A stretch of DNA of 64,000 nt. Origin: Vibrio orientalis CIP 102891 = ATCC 33934. GTDB lineage: Bacteria; Pseudomonadota; Gammaproteobacteria; Enterobacterales; Vibrionaceae. Each line of letters begins with the position of its first letter. The first letter of the stretch is position 1. Below, piece after piece: positions 35,919-45,001 of the stretch. The stretch spans positions 1,426,001 through 1,490,000 of the forward strand of contig NZ_ACZV01000004.1 in NCBI RefSeq assembly GCF_000176235.1, read 5' to 3'. A model generated the notes under the pieces. That model did no database searches. It was not told where the DNA came from and saw nothing but the letters and a program-made list of their open reading frames with translations. The position numbers and the translations under genes are program-made.

Positions 35919-37121
35919 ATGACGCAAGAATTCGATTTTGACACTCCAATTGATCGCACAGGGACATATTGCACTCAATGGGACTATGTTCAAGACAGAT
36001 TTGGCAAATCAGGATTGCTGCCATTTACGATTTCAGATATGGATTTTGCCGCACCTCAACCAGTGTTAAACGCACTAAAGCAACGCTTAGAACACCCAGT
36101 GTTAGGCTATAGCCGTTGGAATCATGATGATTTTAAAGGCGCTATTAGTGACTGGTATCAGTCCCGCTTTCATTGCCATATAGAGAAAGACAGTTTGGTC
36201 TATGGGCCTTCGGTTATCTATATTGTATCGAAGCTGATTGAGCAATGGTCAACACTGGGGCAAGGAGTGATCTTTCACACTCCAGCTTATGATGCCTTTG
36301 ACAAAATGATTGAGGGGCAAGGAAGGAAGTGTATTCGTTCACCGTTAATCAAAGAGAAGCATCGATTTGAAATCAATTGGCAAGACTTAGAGCACAAGCT
36401 GTCGGATAGCAACAATACGGTGCTATTGCTCTGTAGCCCTCATAACCCAACGGGGAGAGTATGGAGCAGAGATGAGCTAGAGAGGCTCGCTCGTTTATGT
36501 GAAAAGTATGGGGTTAAGGTAATCTCTGATGAGATCCACATGGACGTTAGCTTCAAACCACATACGCCTTATACCGGTTTTGGCAACTCCTCTGATTGGG
36601 CATTGGTCACTTCGGCGTCGAAGTCATTCAACATACCGGCTCTTAATGGGGCTTATGTGTTGATCCCATGTCAAAATGCCAGAGCGAACTACTTACATAA
36701 GCTGAAAGAAGTTGATGGGCTTTCTTCTCCTTCAATTCTAGGTGTGCTGGCGATGATGGCTGCCTACAGCGAGGGTGAACCGTGGCTCAATGCACTCAAT
36801 CAATATGTACACGCTAATCATGAATATGTGAAAGCGACGCTAGAACAAGCTTTTCCAACGCTTTGTTATACCGTGCCAGATTCAACTTACCTAGCGTGGT
36901 TAGATCTTTCTCCTTTGAACCTCAATATGTCACAGCTTAATCAGGCGTTAATCGAACACTGCGATGTCGCGATTATGTCTGGTGAAGTTTATGGTGAGAC
37001 AGGGAAAGGGTATCTTCGCCTCAATCTTGGTTGTCCACGAGCCAAAGTTGAGCAAGGATTAACTGCTCTTATCAAAGCGATTGGTTTGCAACGCTCAGCC
37101 ATCAATCTGGGAGAGGAGTGA
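35919..37121 (+). CDS. malY: MalY/PatB-type PLP aminotransferase/cystathionine lyase
   Basis: 400-aa fold-type I PLP enzyme. The lysine that would bind PLP is in VTSASKSFNIPAL, HNPTGRVW is the conserved region before it, and ISDEIHMDV holds the cofactor Asp. E. coli MalY is a beta-C-S lyase that also antagonises MalT. Which role applies here cannot be read from the sequence. manA follows after one base. Confidence 0.9.
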   Translation: MTQEFDFDTPIDRTGTYCTQWDYVQDRFGKSGLLPFTISDMDFAAPQPVLNALKQRLEHPVLGYSRWNHDDFKGAISDWYQSRFHCHIEKDSLVYGPSVIYIVSKLIEQWSTLGQGVIFHTPAYDAFDKMIEGQGRKCIRSPLIKEKHRFEINWQDLEHKLSDSNNTVLLLCSPHNPTGRVWSRDELERLARLCEKYGVKVISDEIHMDVSFKPHTPYTGFGNSSDWALVTSASKSFNIPALNGAYVLIPCQNARANYLHKLKEVDGLSSPSILGVLAMMAAYSEGEPWLNALNQYVHANHEYVKATLEQAFPTLCYTVPDSTYLAWLDLSPLNLNMSQLNQALIEHCDVAIMSGEVYGETGKGYLRLNLGCPRAKVEQGLTALIKAIGLQRSAINLGEE

Positions 37122-37122
37122 C

Positions 37123-38310
37123 ATGTCTTTATTCAAACTGAATAACGTTATCCAAAATTACGCTTGGGGTAGCAAAGAGTCGATTTCAAAGCTGTTTGGT
37201 ATCGATAACTCCGAGCATCAACCTCAGGCCGAGATCTGGATGGGCGCCCACCCGAACGGTTGCTCACGAGTTGCGTCAACAGGGGAATTGTTGTCGGATG
37301 TGATTGCCCAAGACAGCAAAAACATGTTTGGTGACTATACGGCAAGACGTTTTGGCGAGCTGCCGTATCTATTCAAAGTACTCGCGGCCGAGACACCACT
37401 CTCAATTCAAGTACACCCAAGCAAGCACAAAGCCGAGGCAGGTTTTGCACGCGAAAATGAGCAAGGTATTGCGCTTGATTCTGCATGTCGCAACTACAAA
37501 GATCCGAACCATAAGCCTGAGCTCGTCTATGCATTGACCTTTTATAAGGCGATGAATGGCTTTCGCCCAATCAGTCAGATCGTTAGCTTATTTCAACAAG
37601 CGGGTATCGAGAGTTTGTCGGTAGAGGTTAGTGCGCTTGAAAGCAAGCCAAATAGTAATGGTCTGCGTGAGTTTTTTACTGCGGTGATGTCGCTTGATGA
37701 GCAGAGCAAAGCCAATGTTCTGGCCGATCTTGAACAAGCACTAAAGCTAGGGCCAAAGACTGCCTTATTGCGTGAAGTGTTTGAGTATGTGGCGGAGTTT
37801 AAAAAGCACTATCCCAATGATATTGGCCTATTATCGCCATTTATCTTAAATACGATCGAGCTCGCTCCGGGAGAAGCCATGTTTCTTCATGCAGAGACGC
37901 CTCATGCTTACGTGCAAGGCACGGGGCTTGAGATTATGGCCAACTCAGACAATGTGCTGCGTGCAGGGCTAACGCCCAAGCATATTGATGTGGATGAGTT
38001 AATTGATAACACGCGCTTTCAATCTACCAATCCAGACAACATCAAACTGTTGCCAATCGAAAAAGAGGGTAAGCTCAGCTACCCGATTCCTGTAGACGAC
38101 TTTGGCTTTGATATTGTGACGGTTAGTGATGTCACTAGGCAGCAGTACCTGCGCAGTGCTGAGATACTGTTTTGTGTTGAGGGAGAGGTCGTAATTGAAG
38201 TCGAGCAACAGAAGCTACTGCTGCGTCCCGGGGACTCAGTATTTATTAGTAATGACTCAGGAGTGTATCAATGCCAAGGCAATGGCATTTTAGCCCGCGC
38301 TTACAATTAG
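37123..38310 (+). CDS. manA: Mannose-6-phosphate isomerase, class I
   Basis: 395-aa zinc isomerase interconverting mannose-6-P and fructose-6-P. The zinc-site region PLSIQVHPSKHKAEAGFA and the FLHAETPHAYVQGTGLEIMANSDN region are intact, with metal ligands Gln, His, Glu and His. Start 37123 is one base after the malY stop and follows GAGAGGAGTGAC; a frame-open extension back to 37081 would lie inside malY. Its place suggests that the sugar entering by MalX feeds mannose- or fructose-6-P. Confidence 0.93.
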   Translation: MSLFKLNNVIQNYAWGSKESISKLFGIDNSEHQPQAEIWMGAHPNGCSRVASTGELLSDVIAQDSKNMFGDYTARRFGELPYLFKVLAAETPLSIQVHPSKHKAEAGFARENEQGIALDSACRNYKDPNHKPELVYALTFYKAMNGFRPISQIVSLFQQAGIESLSVEVSALESKPNSNGLREFFTAVMSLDEQSKANVLADLEQALKLGPKTALLREVFEYVAEFKKHYPNDIGLLSPFILNTIELAPGEAMFLHAETPHAYVQGTGLEIMANSDNVLRAGLTPKHIDVDELIDNTRFQSTNPDNIKLLPIEKEGKLSYPIPVDDFGFDIVTVSDVTRQQYLRSAEILFCVEGEVVIEVEQQKLLLRPGDSVFISNDSGVYQCQGNGILARAYN

Positions 38311-38327
38311 GTTTATTGCTCCCAAAT

Positions 38328-38361
38328 AAAAATCCCCAAGCAGATTGCTTGGGGATTTTTC
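38328..38361 (+). terminator. manA terminator (bidirectional)
   Basis: AAATCCCCAAGCA / TGCTTGGGGATTT with a GAT loop followed by T-tract; the A-rich left side lets it also end the minus-strand small gene at 38399. Confidence 0.85.
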
Positions 38362-38398
38362 GTTTAAAGGCGTAATCACAAACCCGTTGGTATACAGG

Positions 38399-38572
38399 TT
38401 AACAGCAGTCACCGTGTCTATTATGCTCCGAATGAGAGGATGACGAGTCATGGTGATCGGAGAAAAGACTATGCGTGTGCCAATCCCAATGTTCTCCCCA
38501 CCCATCTAGGGCATAAGCGCTGCCGGCGGATAGCCCAAACAGGACCAGTAACGCGATCGCGAGTTTCTTCAT
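38399..38572 (-). CDS. Small exported His-rich peptide, 57 aa
   Basis: Short gene with AGGAGG 6 bp before its ATG. Signal peptide MKKLAIALLVLFGLSAGSAYA, predicted cleavage after residue 21, then a 36-residue mature part (LDGWGEHWDWHTHS...) with eight histidines, seven serines, five aspartates, three tryptophans, and a final Cys-Cys (HGDCC). This composition suggests binding of copper, zinc or another metal in the periplasm. I know no named family. It stands between manA and ppiB, on the minus strand, with the terminator at 38328-38361 immediately downstream. Confidence 0.75.
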   Translation of the reverse strand: MKKLAIALLVLFGLSAGSAYALDGWGEHWDWHTHSLFSDHHDSSSSHSEHNRHGDCC

Positions 38573-38729
38573 TCTAGCCTCCTAGCTTTTGGTTTGTTCG
38601 CTCAAAAGCATTATGAGTTGTTAGAATAAATAACTGCCTTAACTTTACTCTTCTTTACAAAGTATAGTGATCCTGAGCCAAGCAATGTCACTTGCGTAAG
38701 AAAGCTCTGACTTACCAGTGCAAGGTATG

Positions 38730-39224
38730 TTACTCGACGATGGTTACTTTCTCGATTTTGATGGTGTCTAGAGGTACGTCATCATGGCGTTTTTTCGTGC
38801 CAGTCATCGCTTTGCCGATGTTGTTGACCACTTCCATACCGGCAGTCACTTTGCCAAATACGGCATAACCCCAACCGTTATTGGTTTTGGCGGTATGATC
38901 AAGAAAGTCATTGTCGTCTAAGTTGATAAAGAACTGCGCAGTTGCGGAATGCGGCGCATCGGTGCGAGCAAAGGCAATGGTACCGGTTTTGTTCTTCAGT
39001 CCACGATTCGCTTCATTGGCGATAGGCGCATGGGTTTCTTTTTCGGTCATATCTTCAGTATGACCGCCACCTTGAATCATGAAACCATCAATCACACGGT
39101 GAAAAATAGTGCCTTCATAGAAGCCTTCCTGACAGTAGCGTAGAAAGTTTTTCGAACTGACAGGCGCTTTTTCCATGTTCAGTTCAATTTCGATGTCGCC
39201 ATAGGTGGTGGATAAGATAATCAT
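38730..39224 (-). CDS. ppiB: Cyclophilin-type peptidyl-prolyl isomerase
   Basis: 164-aa cytoplasmic cyclophilin (no signal peptide), same length as E. coli PpiB. It has the conserved [13 protein letters not shown], with the catalytic Arg, and the [16 protein letters not shown] and [15 protein letters not shown] segments. It catalyses cis-trans isomerisation of prolyl bonds. Monocistronic by spacing. Confidence 0.95.
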   Translation of the reverse strand: MIILSTTYGDIEIELNMEKAPVSSKNFLRYCQEGFYEGTIFHRVIDGFMIQGGGHTEDMTEKETHAPIANEANRGLKNKTGTIAFARTDAPHSATAQFFINLDDNDFLDHTAKTNNGWGYAVFGKVTAGMEVVNNIGKAMTGTKKRHDDVPLDTIKIEKVTIVE

Positions 39225-39285
39225 GATTTCTTCTCAGGTGTAGGTTAACCGGGTGATTGTAGCAGATTTTAATTGGGTTCTGGTT

Positions 39286-39861
39286 TTAACGCCACGCTAA
39301 TACACCGTAGTGATATGGGCAGCTTTGCTCAATATCGACGTTTTGAATATTTTGAAAACCGGCTTGTTCCATCCATTGAATGATTTGCTCCGGTGTAGGG
39401 CGAATATCAAGGGAAGGGCCACGAGGCGTTTCGATGTCACAGCGCCAATGAATTACGGAAAGGCAGCCTCCAACTTCAAGATTGCGGTGAGCCTCTTTGA
39501 GCAGTGCCACGGGGTTTTCTAAATGAAGTAGATTGTAAATCATGACCCCTTGGTGACTTTGTTCTTTTTGGCCTGTGCCAAGCTGAATAACATCCCTGAC
39601 CATCGCTGACAGGTTGGTAAGTGCTTGCTTTTTGACCAAGCCATTCACACGCTCTACCATTTTAGATTCAATATCAAAGCTGGTTAATTGACCACTTAGA
39701 CACGTCGCAACCGGCAGGCTAAATGTGCCGTACCCACAGCCAATTTCTAGCCAATCACCGTGGCGATTTTGTTGCGGGATCAACGCGTCTAATGCTTGCT
39801 CGACGTCAAAAAAACTTGCCCAATACTGCTCTTGTGGCATGCCACTATCTCGGACTTTCAT
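39286..39861 (-). CDS. SAM-dependent methyltransferase, class I
   Basis: 191-aa protein with motif I LEIGCGYGTFSLPVA, an acidic loop in SFDIESKMV, and post-motif LLHLENPVALL. The substrate is unknown. Start 39861 (MKVRDSGMPQEQYW) follows GAGAAGG at 8 bp; a TTG at 39885 opens a longer frame but has no ribosome site. Confidence 0.82.
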   Translation of the reverse strand: MKVRDSGMPQEQYWASFFDVEQALDALIPQQNRHGDWLEIGCGYGTFSLPVATCLSGQLTSFDIESKMVERVNGLVKKQALTNLSAMVRDVIQLGTGQKEQSHQGVMIYNLLHLENPVALLKEAHRNLEVGGCLSVIHWRCDIETPRGPSLDIRPTPEQIIQWMEQAGFQNIQNVDIEQSCPYHYGVLAWR

Positions 39862-39946
39862 GTTCCAACCTTCTCGGGGATTCAAGGTGACTATTCATAC
39901 CACCTACTATTCTGAAAAGGTATTTTAGCGTGATTGATAAAAAGAG

Positions 39947-39972
39947 AAAGCCCTGCGGGCATGCAGGGCTTT
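39947..39972 (-). terminator. Terminator of the ABM-nitroreductase pair
   Basis: AAAGCCCTGC / GCAGGGCTTT 10-bp stem; on the minus strand it is followed by CTCTTTTTA. It lies just after the monooxygenase stop. Confidence 0.75.
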
Positions 39973-39995
39973 AAAGGCAATGAATTGAAATTTAG

Positions 39996-40286
39996 TTAAG
40001 CTATGTGCGTCATTTGGTTGAGAGTAAATGACTCAACCGCGCCTTCCACAGCAGCAATATAATCTGTGATGTGAGCCGTTGCTAAGTGTGCCTCTAGCGC
40101 AGCTGGTGACGCCCAATTCTCATGGAAAACAAAATGAGCAGGGTTGGCGTTATCTTGGTGAAGGTCGTAGTTAATGCAACCGTCTTCTGCACGCGTCTTA
40201 TCTATCAGCTTGATCAGCTCAGCTTTGACCAACTCAACTTGACCTTCTTTGGCAATGATATTGGCAATAATCGTTAGTTTGCTCAT
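39996..40286 (-). CDS. Antibiotic biosynthesis monooxygenase-fold (ABM) protein
   Basis: 96-aa single ABM ferredoxin-like domain, similar to YgiN/LsrG-type quinol or aldehyde enzymes (EDGCINYDLHQDNANPAHFVFHENWAS is the typical region). It lies 32 bp after the nitroreductase gene on the same strand and may share an electrophile/quinone detoxification role with it. Confidence 0.88.
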   Translation of the reverse strand: MSKLTIIANIIAKEGQVELVKAELIKLIDKTRAEDGCINYDLHQDNANPAHFVFHENWASPAALEAHLATAHITDYIAAVEGAVESFTLNQMTHIA

Positions 40287-40318
40287 TGGTTGTCCTCGAT
40301 ATATTTGAATAGCGTGAA

Positions 40319-40975
40319 TTACAGCGTCGTGACAACATGGTCCATAGCTAAACGTGCTTTAGGCAAGCCGTGATTGTAATCTTCGCCATCTTTGTGGTAA
40401 CCAATTGACAGCGCAAGCTCACAAACATGGCCCTCTAGTTCCTCAGAGAATGCTTTGCCGATAAGTTCACCATCAACCCCTTCCATCGGTGTTGAGTCAA
40501 TACCTAAACGCGCTAGCGTGTGCATTAGGTTGCCTAGCGCGATGTATGTCTGAGCTTTGGTCCAGTTGCCATTAAAGCCTGTTTCATCGGTATTCATTTC
40601 AGCAAATGCGTAGGCGCCCATAAATGCATCATACATGTCTGCAGGTAGGTGTCCTGATGTCACTTCTGCATCAACACGTTTAGCAAACTTCTCTTTAGTG
40701 AATTTTGGATCGTAAGCGAATAAAACAGTATGAGACGCTTCTTTCGCATGCGGCTGATTGAACTGGTGCATATTGGCAAACGTATCATGGAATTTTTGTT
40801 TGGCTTCGTCGCTCTCTAATACGATGAATTTCCATGGCTGAGAGTTGATTGAAGACGCTGATAGGCGCAGAGCCTGTTTAATCACATCCATATCTTCAGC
40901 AGAGATGCGTTTTTCTGTGTCGTATTTTTTTGCTGTGTAACGAGTGTTTAAGTCTTTGATGATTGGATGAGTCAT
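40319..40975 (-). CDS. NfsB-type NAD(P)H nitroreductase
   Basis: 218-aa FMN oxidoreductase, same length as E. coli NfsB (217 aa). N-terminal FMN-binding RYTAKKYD and LSASSINSQPWKFIVLES are clear, and the C-terminal LALSIGYHKDGEDYNHGLPKARL matches. It reduces nitroaromatics and quinones using NAD(P)H. Two-gene operon with the ABM protein downstream. Confidence 0.92.
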   Translation of the reverse strand: MTHPIIKDLNTRYTAKKYDTEKRISAEDMDVIKQALRLSASSINSQPWKFIVLESDEAKQKFHDTFANMHQFNQPHAKEASHTVLFAYDPKFTKEKFAKRVDAEVTSGHLPADMYDAFMGAYAFAEMNTDETGFNGNWTKAQTYIALGNLMHTLARLGIDSTPMEGVDGELIGKAFSEELEGHVCELALSIGYHKDGEDYNHGLPKARLAMDHVVTTL

Positions 40976-41180
40976 ATTGATTCCTAACTATCTAATTTTA
41001 ATGGATGACTAGGGTTCGATGTTCAGTTGTTCAATCGTCAGAGAACATACCCCGATGGCTACGTTTATAGCGCGCCGTGTGTCGATGGGGGTAAGTTAAA
41101 CGCTTTATGAGTTAGAAAAAATGGCGGATTGCACCAATGACTATGGAAGAAAAGGTCCATAATAAGGGTTGGGTGTGACA

Positions 41181-41205
41181 GTCTAGCGGAAGAGTTCCGC
41201 TAGAC
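41181..41205. repeat. Perfect 11-bp hairpin without T-tract
   Basis: GTCTAGCGGAA, loop GAG, TTCCGCTAGAC. It begins 17 bp after the stop of the universal stress gene on the minus strand. There is no T-run on either side, so it is more like an mRNA 3'-end stability structure or a protein site than an intrinsic terminator. Confidence 0.6.
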
Positions 41206-41221
41206 AAAGTTGGGGTAAGCC

Positions 41222-41641
41222 CTACATAGGCACGACTAAAATATCGATGGGTGACTTATCGACGAGGTGTTTCGAGTACGAGGCGATTTTGCTCCAAAAG
41301 TCATGATGGTGGCCACAGATGAGCAGGTCAATATGATTAGCTGTAATCGTCTCTTGCAGTTTTTCTGCTAAATCTCCTGTACCAACCAAAATGTGTTTGA
41401 TGGGTTGTTCACTATAGGCTTCAAATTCTCGGATTTCTTTGATGGTTTTTTCACCGAGTGGGTGTTCTTCGCTGTCGAGTTGAATATCAACCAGTTCTGG
41501 ATAAATCTCCCCGTGGGAACCGTCTATGTGTACAAAAGAGACGTAAGCATTGGTTAGTTCGGCGATATAGGATGCCCTGTCTATGAGCATCTTACTTTCA
41601 TCAGTGCGTTCAAGTGCAACCAGTATGTGCGTATATCTCAT
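41222..41641 (-). CDS. UspA-family universal stress protein
   Basis: 139-aa single Usp domain. It starts MRYTHILVALERTDES and ends with the LLICGHHHDFWSKIASYSKHLVDKSPIDILVVP strand region, where the second motif would bind ATP in ATP-type members; here it is GHHHDFWSK, not the GxxG(x9)GS form, so it is the non-ATP UspA type. Start 41641 follows GAGGACTC at 7 bp; an open frame back to 41683 lacks a ribosome site. Divergent from the histidine kinase gene. Confidence 0.9.
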   Translation of the reverse strand: MRYTHILVALERTDESKMLIDRASYIAELTNAYVSFVHIDGSHGEIYPELVDIQLDSEEHPLGEKTIKEIREFEAYSEQPIKHILVGTGDLAEKLQETITANHIDLLICGHHHDFWSKIASYSKHLVDKSPIDILVVPM

Positions 41642-41797
41642 GATCGAGTCCTCATTGTCAGTACCTGTTATAACCTTAATCATTGCATGGGGAAAAGGGT
41701 GTTAACTGGGTCGCGAATCTTTATAAGTTTTCCACTAATTTCTCTTTATTAGTGCCTTATTTAAAGTGTAGATAGTTGTAAACGTACGAAGTGTTTA

Positions 41798-44503
41798 ATG
41801 CTGTGCTACGCTTTTCGTATAATAAAAACACGGATGTTAAGTATGGTTAGGGCTTCATTCTCGCGCAATGTTTCTGTCAGACATAAGCTATTTATACTGG
41901 TCGCAATGCCAGTACTGCTATTGTTGGTGTTCGTAAGTTGGCAAGTTCACCTTCTTTCCAACCAGATGGAAAGTCTCGAGAAGTCAAAGAAATATGTAGA
42001 CTTTTTGGCGAAAAGTAGTCAGTTGTATCAAGCTGATGAAGGCTCTTACCTCGTTATTCCAACAGCAGAATCTCTACAGGCACTTTCCTCCTCGGTATTT
42101 GGCATTGAGCAAAAAACATCGGTAAATAACCTCATTTTTGAGTTAAAAGACGCCCGCGCCCAGCGAGGTCGAATCAGCGATGTATACGATGAACTCGACA
42201 ATGAAGAGTGGCGTGCAGATGTTTATGAACAACTTTTAATCAAACTAGAACGGGTTAACTTTTTTGGTGTGAAACCAGACGTTGCACAGAATTTGACCGC
42301 CTTATTGCAGCTTGAATGGTTGATGTTTTGGTCATCAGAAGAGACACGCATCACCAAAGGGCTGATAGGGATATGGAATCAGTATGGTGAATTTGATCGT
42401 GAAGTTCATGAGCAAATACTGGCCTTGGTGCAGAACCAACAGCTTTACTTAGAGCGCTTTGTTACCCTTAATGCTGATGAGGCGCAAGTCAGCATGATGC
42501 TGGAAGTGTTCAGCGATAAGGCATTCAGTCAGAGCCAAGAATTTCGCCACCGTTTTTCTGATCAGGCGTCTATTAGTACGCTTTCAGCCGAGGAGTTAAA
42601 TCAAGGCTTAGCAGCGTTGTCTGCTCGGCTGATATTGTTGAAAAAAGTGGGCTCGACTATCGAACTACAACTTAGCTCTGCGGTTGATAGTGCAATCAGT
42701 CAGGCAGAAAAACAGCGGGTAATCTCGTTAGGTTTAGTCTCTTTGTTAACGATTTTAGTTATGGTGTTTGCCATTAAGCTTGCTCAACGCTTGACCACAA
42801 ACTTGAAGGCGGTGTTGGCGTTTTTAAGCCATGATGATGCGACTTCGCTACCGAGCTTAAGTAAATCGGTGCGAGGCAATGATGAGTTAAACCAGTTTGC
42901 CGTTGAAGTGGAGCGATTAACGATTGAACGGCAACAAGCTCAAGAGCGTTTAACACAAGCTAAAGAAGATGCAGAGAAAGCGAAAGATGCAGCAGTGATG
43001 GCTTGCAAAGCAAAAAGTAGCTTTTTAGCAAACATGTCCCATGAGATCCGAACGCCTTTGAATGGTGTTATTGGTATTACCGAAGTGCTCTCTGATACTG
43101 ACCTTAACCCAAGCCAAAAAGACTATGTTGAAACGATTGAAACCTCTTCACAGCTCCTACTGAGTTTGATCAATGATGTGCTTGATTTCTCTAAAATTGA
43201 ATCCGGTATGTTGTTGGTAAGTCCGCACTCGACTTGTGTGCGTGAGTCAATCTATGACATTGCTTCTATCGTCGCTCCTCAGGCGAAAGAGAAAGGAATC
43301 GATCTTCATGTATCGATCAGTTCAGAAACTCCCTACCGCGTCATTGTGGATGACCACCGCTTAAGACAGGTGTTAATGAACTTTATGTCCAATGCTGTGA
43401 AATTTACCAACAGCGGTGTGGTGTCGCTGCAATTATCCAGCAAGCATGTGGGTGAAAATATCATTGAGATGACCTTTGCAGTGCAAGACACAGGGGTAGG
43501 TATTGATGAGCAACAACAGAAGAAAATCTTCGAGCCTTTTTCACAAGAAGATGATTCTACGACTAGGAAGTTTGGTGGCACAGGGTTAGGTCTTGCGATC
43601 AGTACTCAACTGGTAGAGCTAATGGGTAGCCAGATTGAACTGACCTCGATAAAAGGAGAGGGCAGTCGCTTCTATTTCACTTTAACCTTGCCGATTGACG
43701 TTTATCACTACCCAACCAAAGAAGAAGATAAGGTTGACGCCTCTATTTCTGTGGTATGTAAAGATGATGGATTGGCCGAGTTACTCGAAAATGAGCTGCG
43801 TTTTTATGGTCTAACGGTTGGAGAACGATTCTCTCATCTTACGGGGCTTGAGCGTCGTTTTAGTCAGCAAGATAAACCAATATTATTGGTCGCTGAATGC
43901 GAAAAGAATGCGATATTTGTCAGTGAAACTCAACTTCAGCAAGCGAAAAAACAAGGGTTCCAAGTGTGCTTGATACGCCACTTCCTTGCTAAACGCCACA
44001 ACTTTGGTGACACGATTCGTTCATTAGTCACAAGGCCGTTGTTAGGTCAGAGGTTGCTCAGAGGAGTGAAAGCATGCGACGTCACGCCCAAAACTAGCTT
44101 TAAACTTTCGGAGTCCCTTAAAACCTTACATGGTCATAGAATTTTGATTGTGGAAGATAATCGAGTGAATCAAAAAGTCGCTTCGCTGCTCTTGGCGAAA
44201 GCAGGTTACCAGTTTGATATTGCAGATAACGGCCAGATTGCACTCGATAAATTCCAAAGTGAAGAACATTACGATTTGATTTTGATGGATTGCATGATGC
44301 CGGTGATGGACGGTTTTACGGCAACTCGAGAAATTCGTCAGATAGAGACTGAATGCGGTTTAACGAAAACACCGATTATCGCGCTGACAGCGAGTGTACT
44401 TGACGATGATATACAGCGCTGTTTTGAATCAGGGATGGATGCTTATGTAGCCAAACCAGTGAAAAAGGAAAAACTACTACACGAAATAGCCAATGTAACT
44501 TGA
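41798..44503 (+). CDS. Hybrid sensor histidine kinase
   Basis: 901-aa inner-membrane kinase. One membrane span at about residues 29-50, a helical periplasmic sensor of about 250 residues, a second span at about 308-327, a HAMP-like region, HisKA with H415 in [13 protein letters not shown], HATPase ([17 protein letters not shown]) and a receiver with D831 in [13 protein letters not shown]. No HPt domain is fused, so a separate HPt is needed downstream. ATG 41798, 41834 or 41843 could be the start; no Shine-Dalgarno decides. It is 33 bp from a periplasmic protein gene, suggesting that it senses that protein's ligand. Confidence 0.92.
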   Translation: MLCYAFRIIKTRMLSMVRASFSRNVSVRHKLFILVAMPVLLLLVFVSWQVHLLSNQMESLEKSKKYVDFLAKSSQLYQADEGSYLVIPTAESLQALSSSVFGIEQKTSVNNLIFELKDARAQRGRISDVYDELDNEEWRADVYEQLLIKLERVNFFGVKPDVAQNLTALLQLEWLMFWSSEETRITKGLIGIWNQYGEFDREVHEQILALVQNQQLYLERFVTLNADEAQVSMMLEVFSDKAFSQSQEFRHRFSDQASISTLSAEELNQGLAALSARLILLKKVGSTIELQLSSAVDSAISQAEKQRVISLGLVSLLTILVMVFAIKLAQRLTTNLKAVLAFLSHDDATSLPSLSKSVRGNDELNQFAVEVERLTIERQQAQERLTQAKEDAEKAKDAAVMACKAKSSFLANMSHEIRTPLNGVIGITEVLSDTDLNPSQKDYVETIETSSQLLLSLINDVLDFSKIESGMLLVSPHSTCVRESIYDIASIVAPQAKEKGIDLHVSISSETPYRVIVDDHRLRQVLMNFMSNAVKFTNSGVVSLQLSSKHVGENIIEMTFAVQDTGVGIDEQQQKKIFEPFSQEDDSTTRKFGGTGLGLAISTQLVELMGSQIELTSIKGEGSRFYFTLTLPIDVYHYPTKEEDKVDASISVVCKDDGLAELLENELRFYGLTVGERFSHLTGLERRFSQQDKPILLVAECEKNAIFVSETQLQQAKKQGFQVCLIRHFLAKRHNFGDTIRSLVTRPLLGQRLLRGVKACDVTPKTSFKLSESLKTLHGHRILIVEDNRVNQKVASLLLAKAGYQFDIADNGQIALDKFQSEEHYDLILMDCMMPVMDGFTATREIRQIETECGLTKTPIIALTASVLDDDIQRCFESGMDAYVAKPVKKEKLLHEIANVT

Positions 44504-44536
44504 TGCCGGATCAGTCAGTGGAGAGGTGTTCCTAGC

Positions 44537-44998
44537 GTGTACTTCAGTCGAATCATTGTTGGTGTAATGATTGTTGGGCTTAGCCTACTTTCACTACCCA
44601 CCAATGCTAATCAAGATATAGACAACCTACCTATAGCAATTTTTTCGATAGACCCTGTTTTCTCAGAGCTGTCTCAGTCGAAAGCGCGCAAATTATACCG
44701 AGGAAAAACCAAGCGCTTAGATGGAAAACGAGTCGAACTCGCAGATTGGCCAGAGCACAGTGTAGAGCGAGTCGGGTTTTATCATGCCTTACTCGGCAAG
44801 AATGCCGCGCAGATGAATGCCCATTGGGCAAGCTTATCGTTTTCTGGTAAAGCAAGACCCCCTAAAGAGATAGCGAATGCCGATATTGAATTACTCTTGG
44901 CTTGGATGTCTGAAAAGCCGCACCGAATTGGCTATGCGCCACTTAACCAACTACCTGACAATGCCACCATCTTGTATGTGGTCAGTAGGGAGAAATAA
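44537..44998 (+). CDS. Small periplasmic-binding-like (phosphate-type) protein
   Basis: 153-aa exported protein starting at GTG, with signal peptide to about residue 24 (ending PTNANQ). The DPVFSELSQSKARKLYRGKTKRLDG segment and IGYAPLNQLPDNATILYV resemble half of a PstS-like phosphate-binding fold, as in small binding-protein domains that accompany sensor kinases. It is not a complete two-lobed PstS. It is between the histidine kinase (33 bp) and the porin (3 bp). Confidence 0.78.
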   Translation: MYFSRIIVGVMIVGLSLLSLPTNANQDIDNLPIAIFSIDPVFSELSQSKARKLYRGKTKRLDGKRVELADWPEHSVERVGFYHALLGKNAAQMNAHWASLSFSGKARPPKEIANADIELLLAWMSEKPHRIGYAPLNQLPDNATILYVVSREK

Positions 44999-45001
44999 CG
45001 C

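Noticed and set aside
38290-38505. 71-codon minus-strand ORF overlapping the manA terminator
   Set aside because: It runs through the manA end and a terminator and lies in another frame over the much better small exported peptide gene at 38399-38572.
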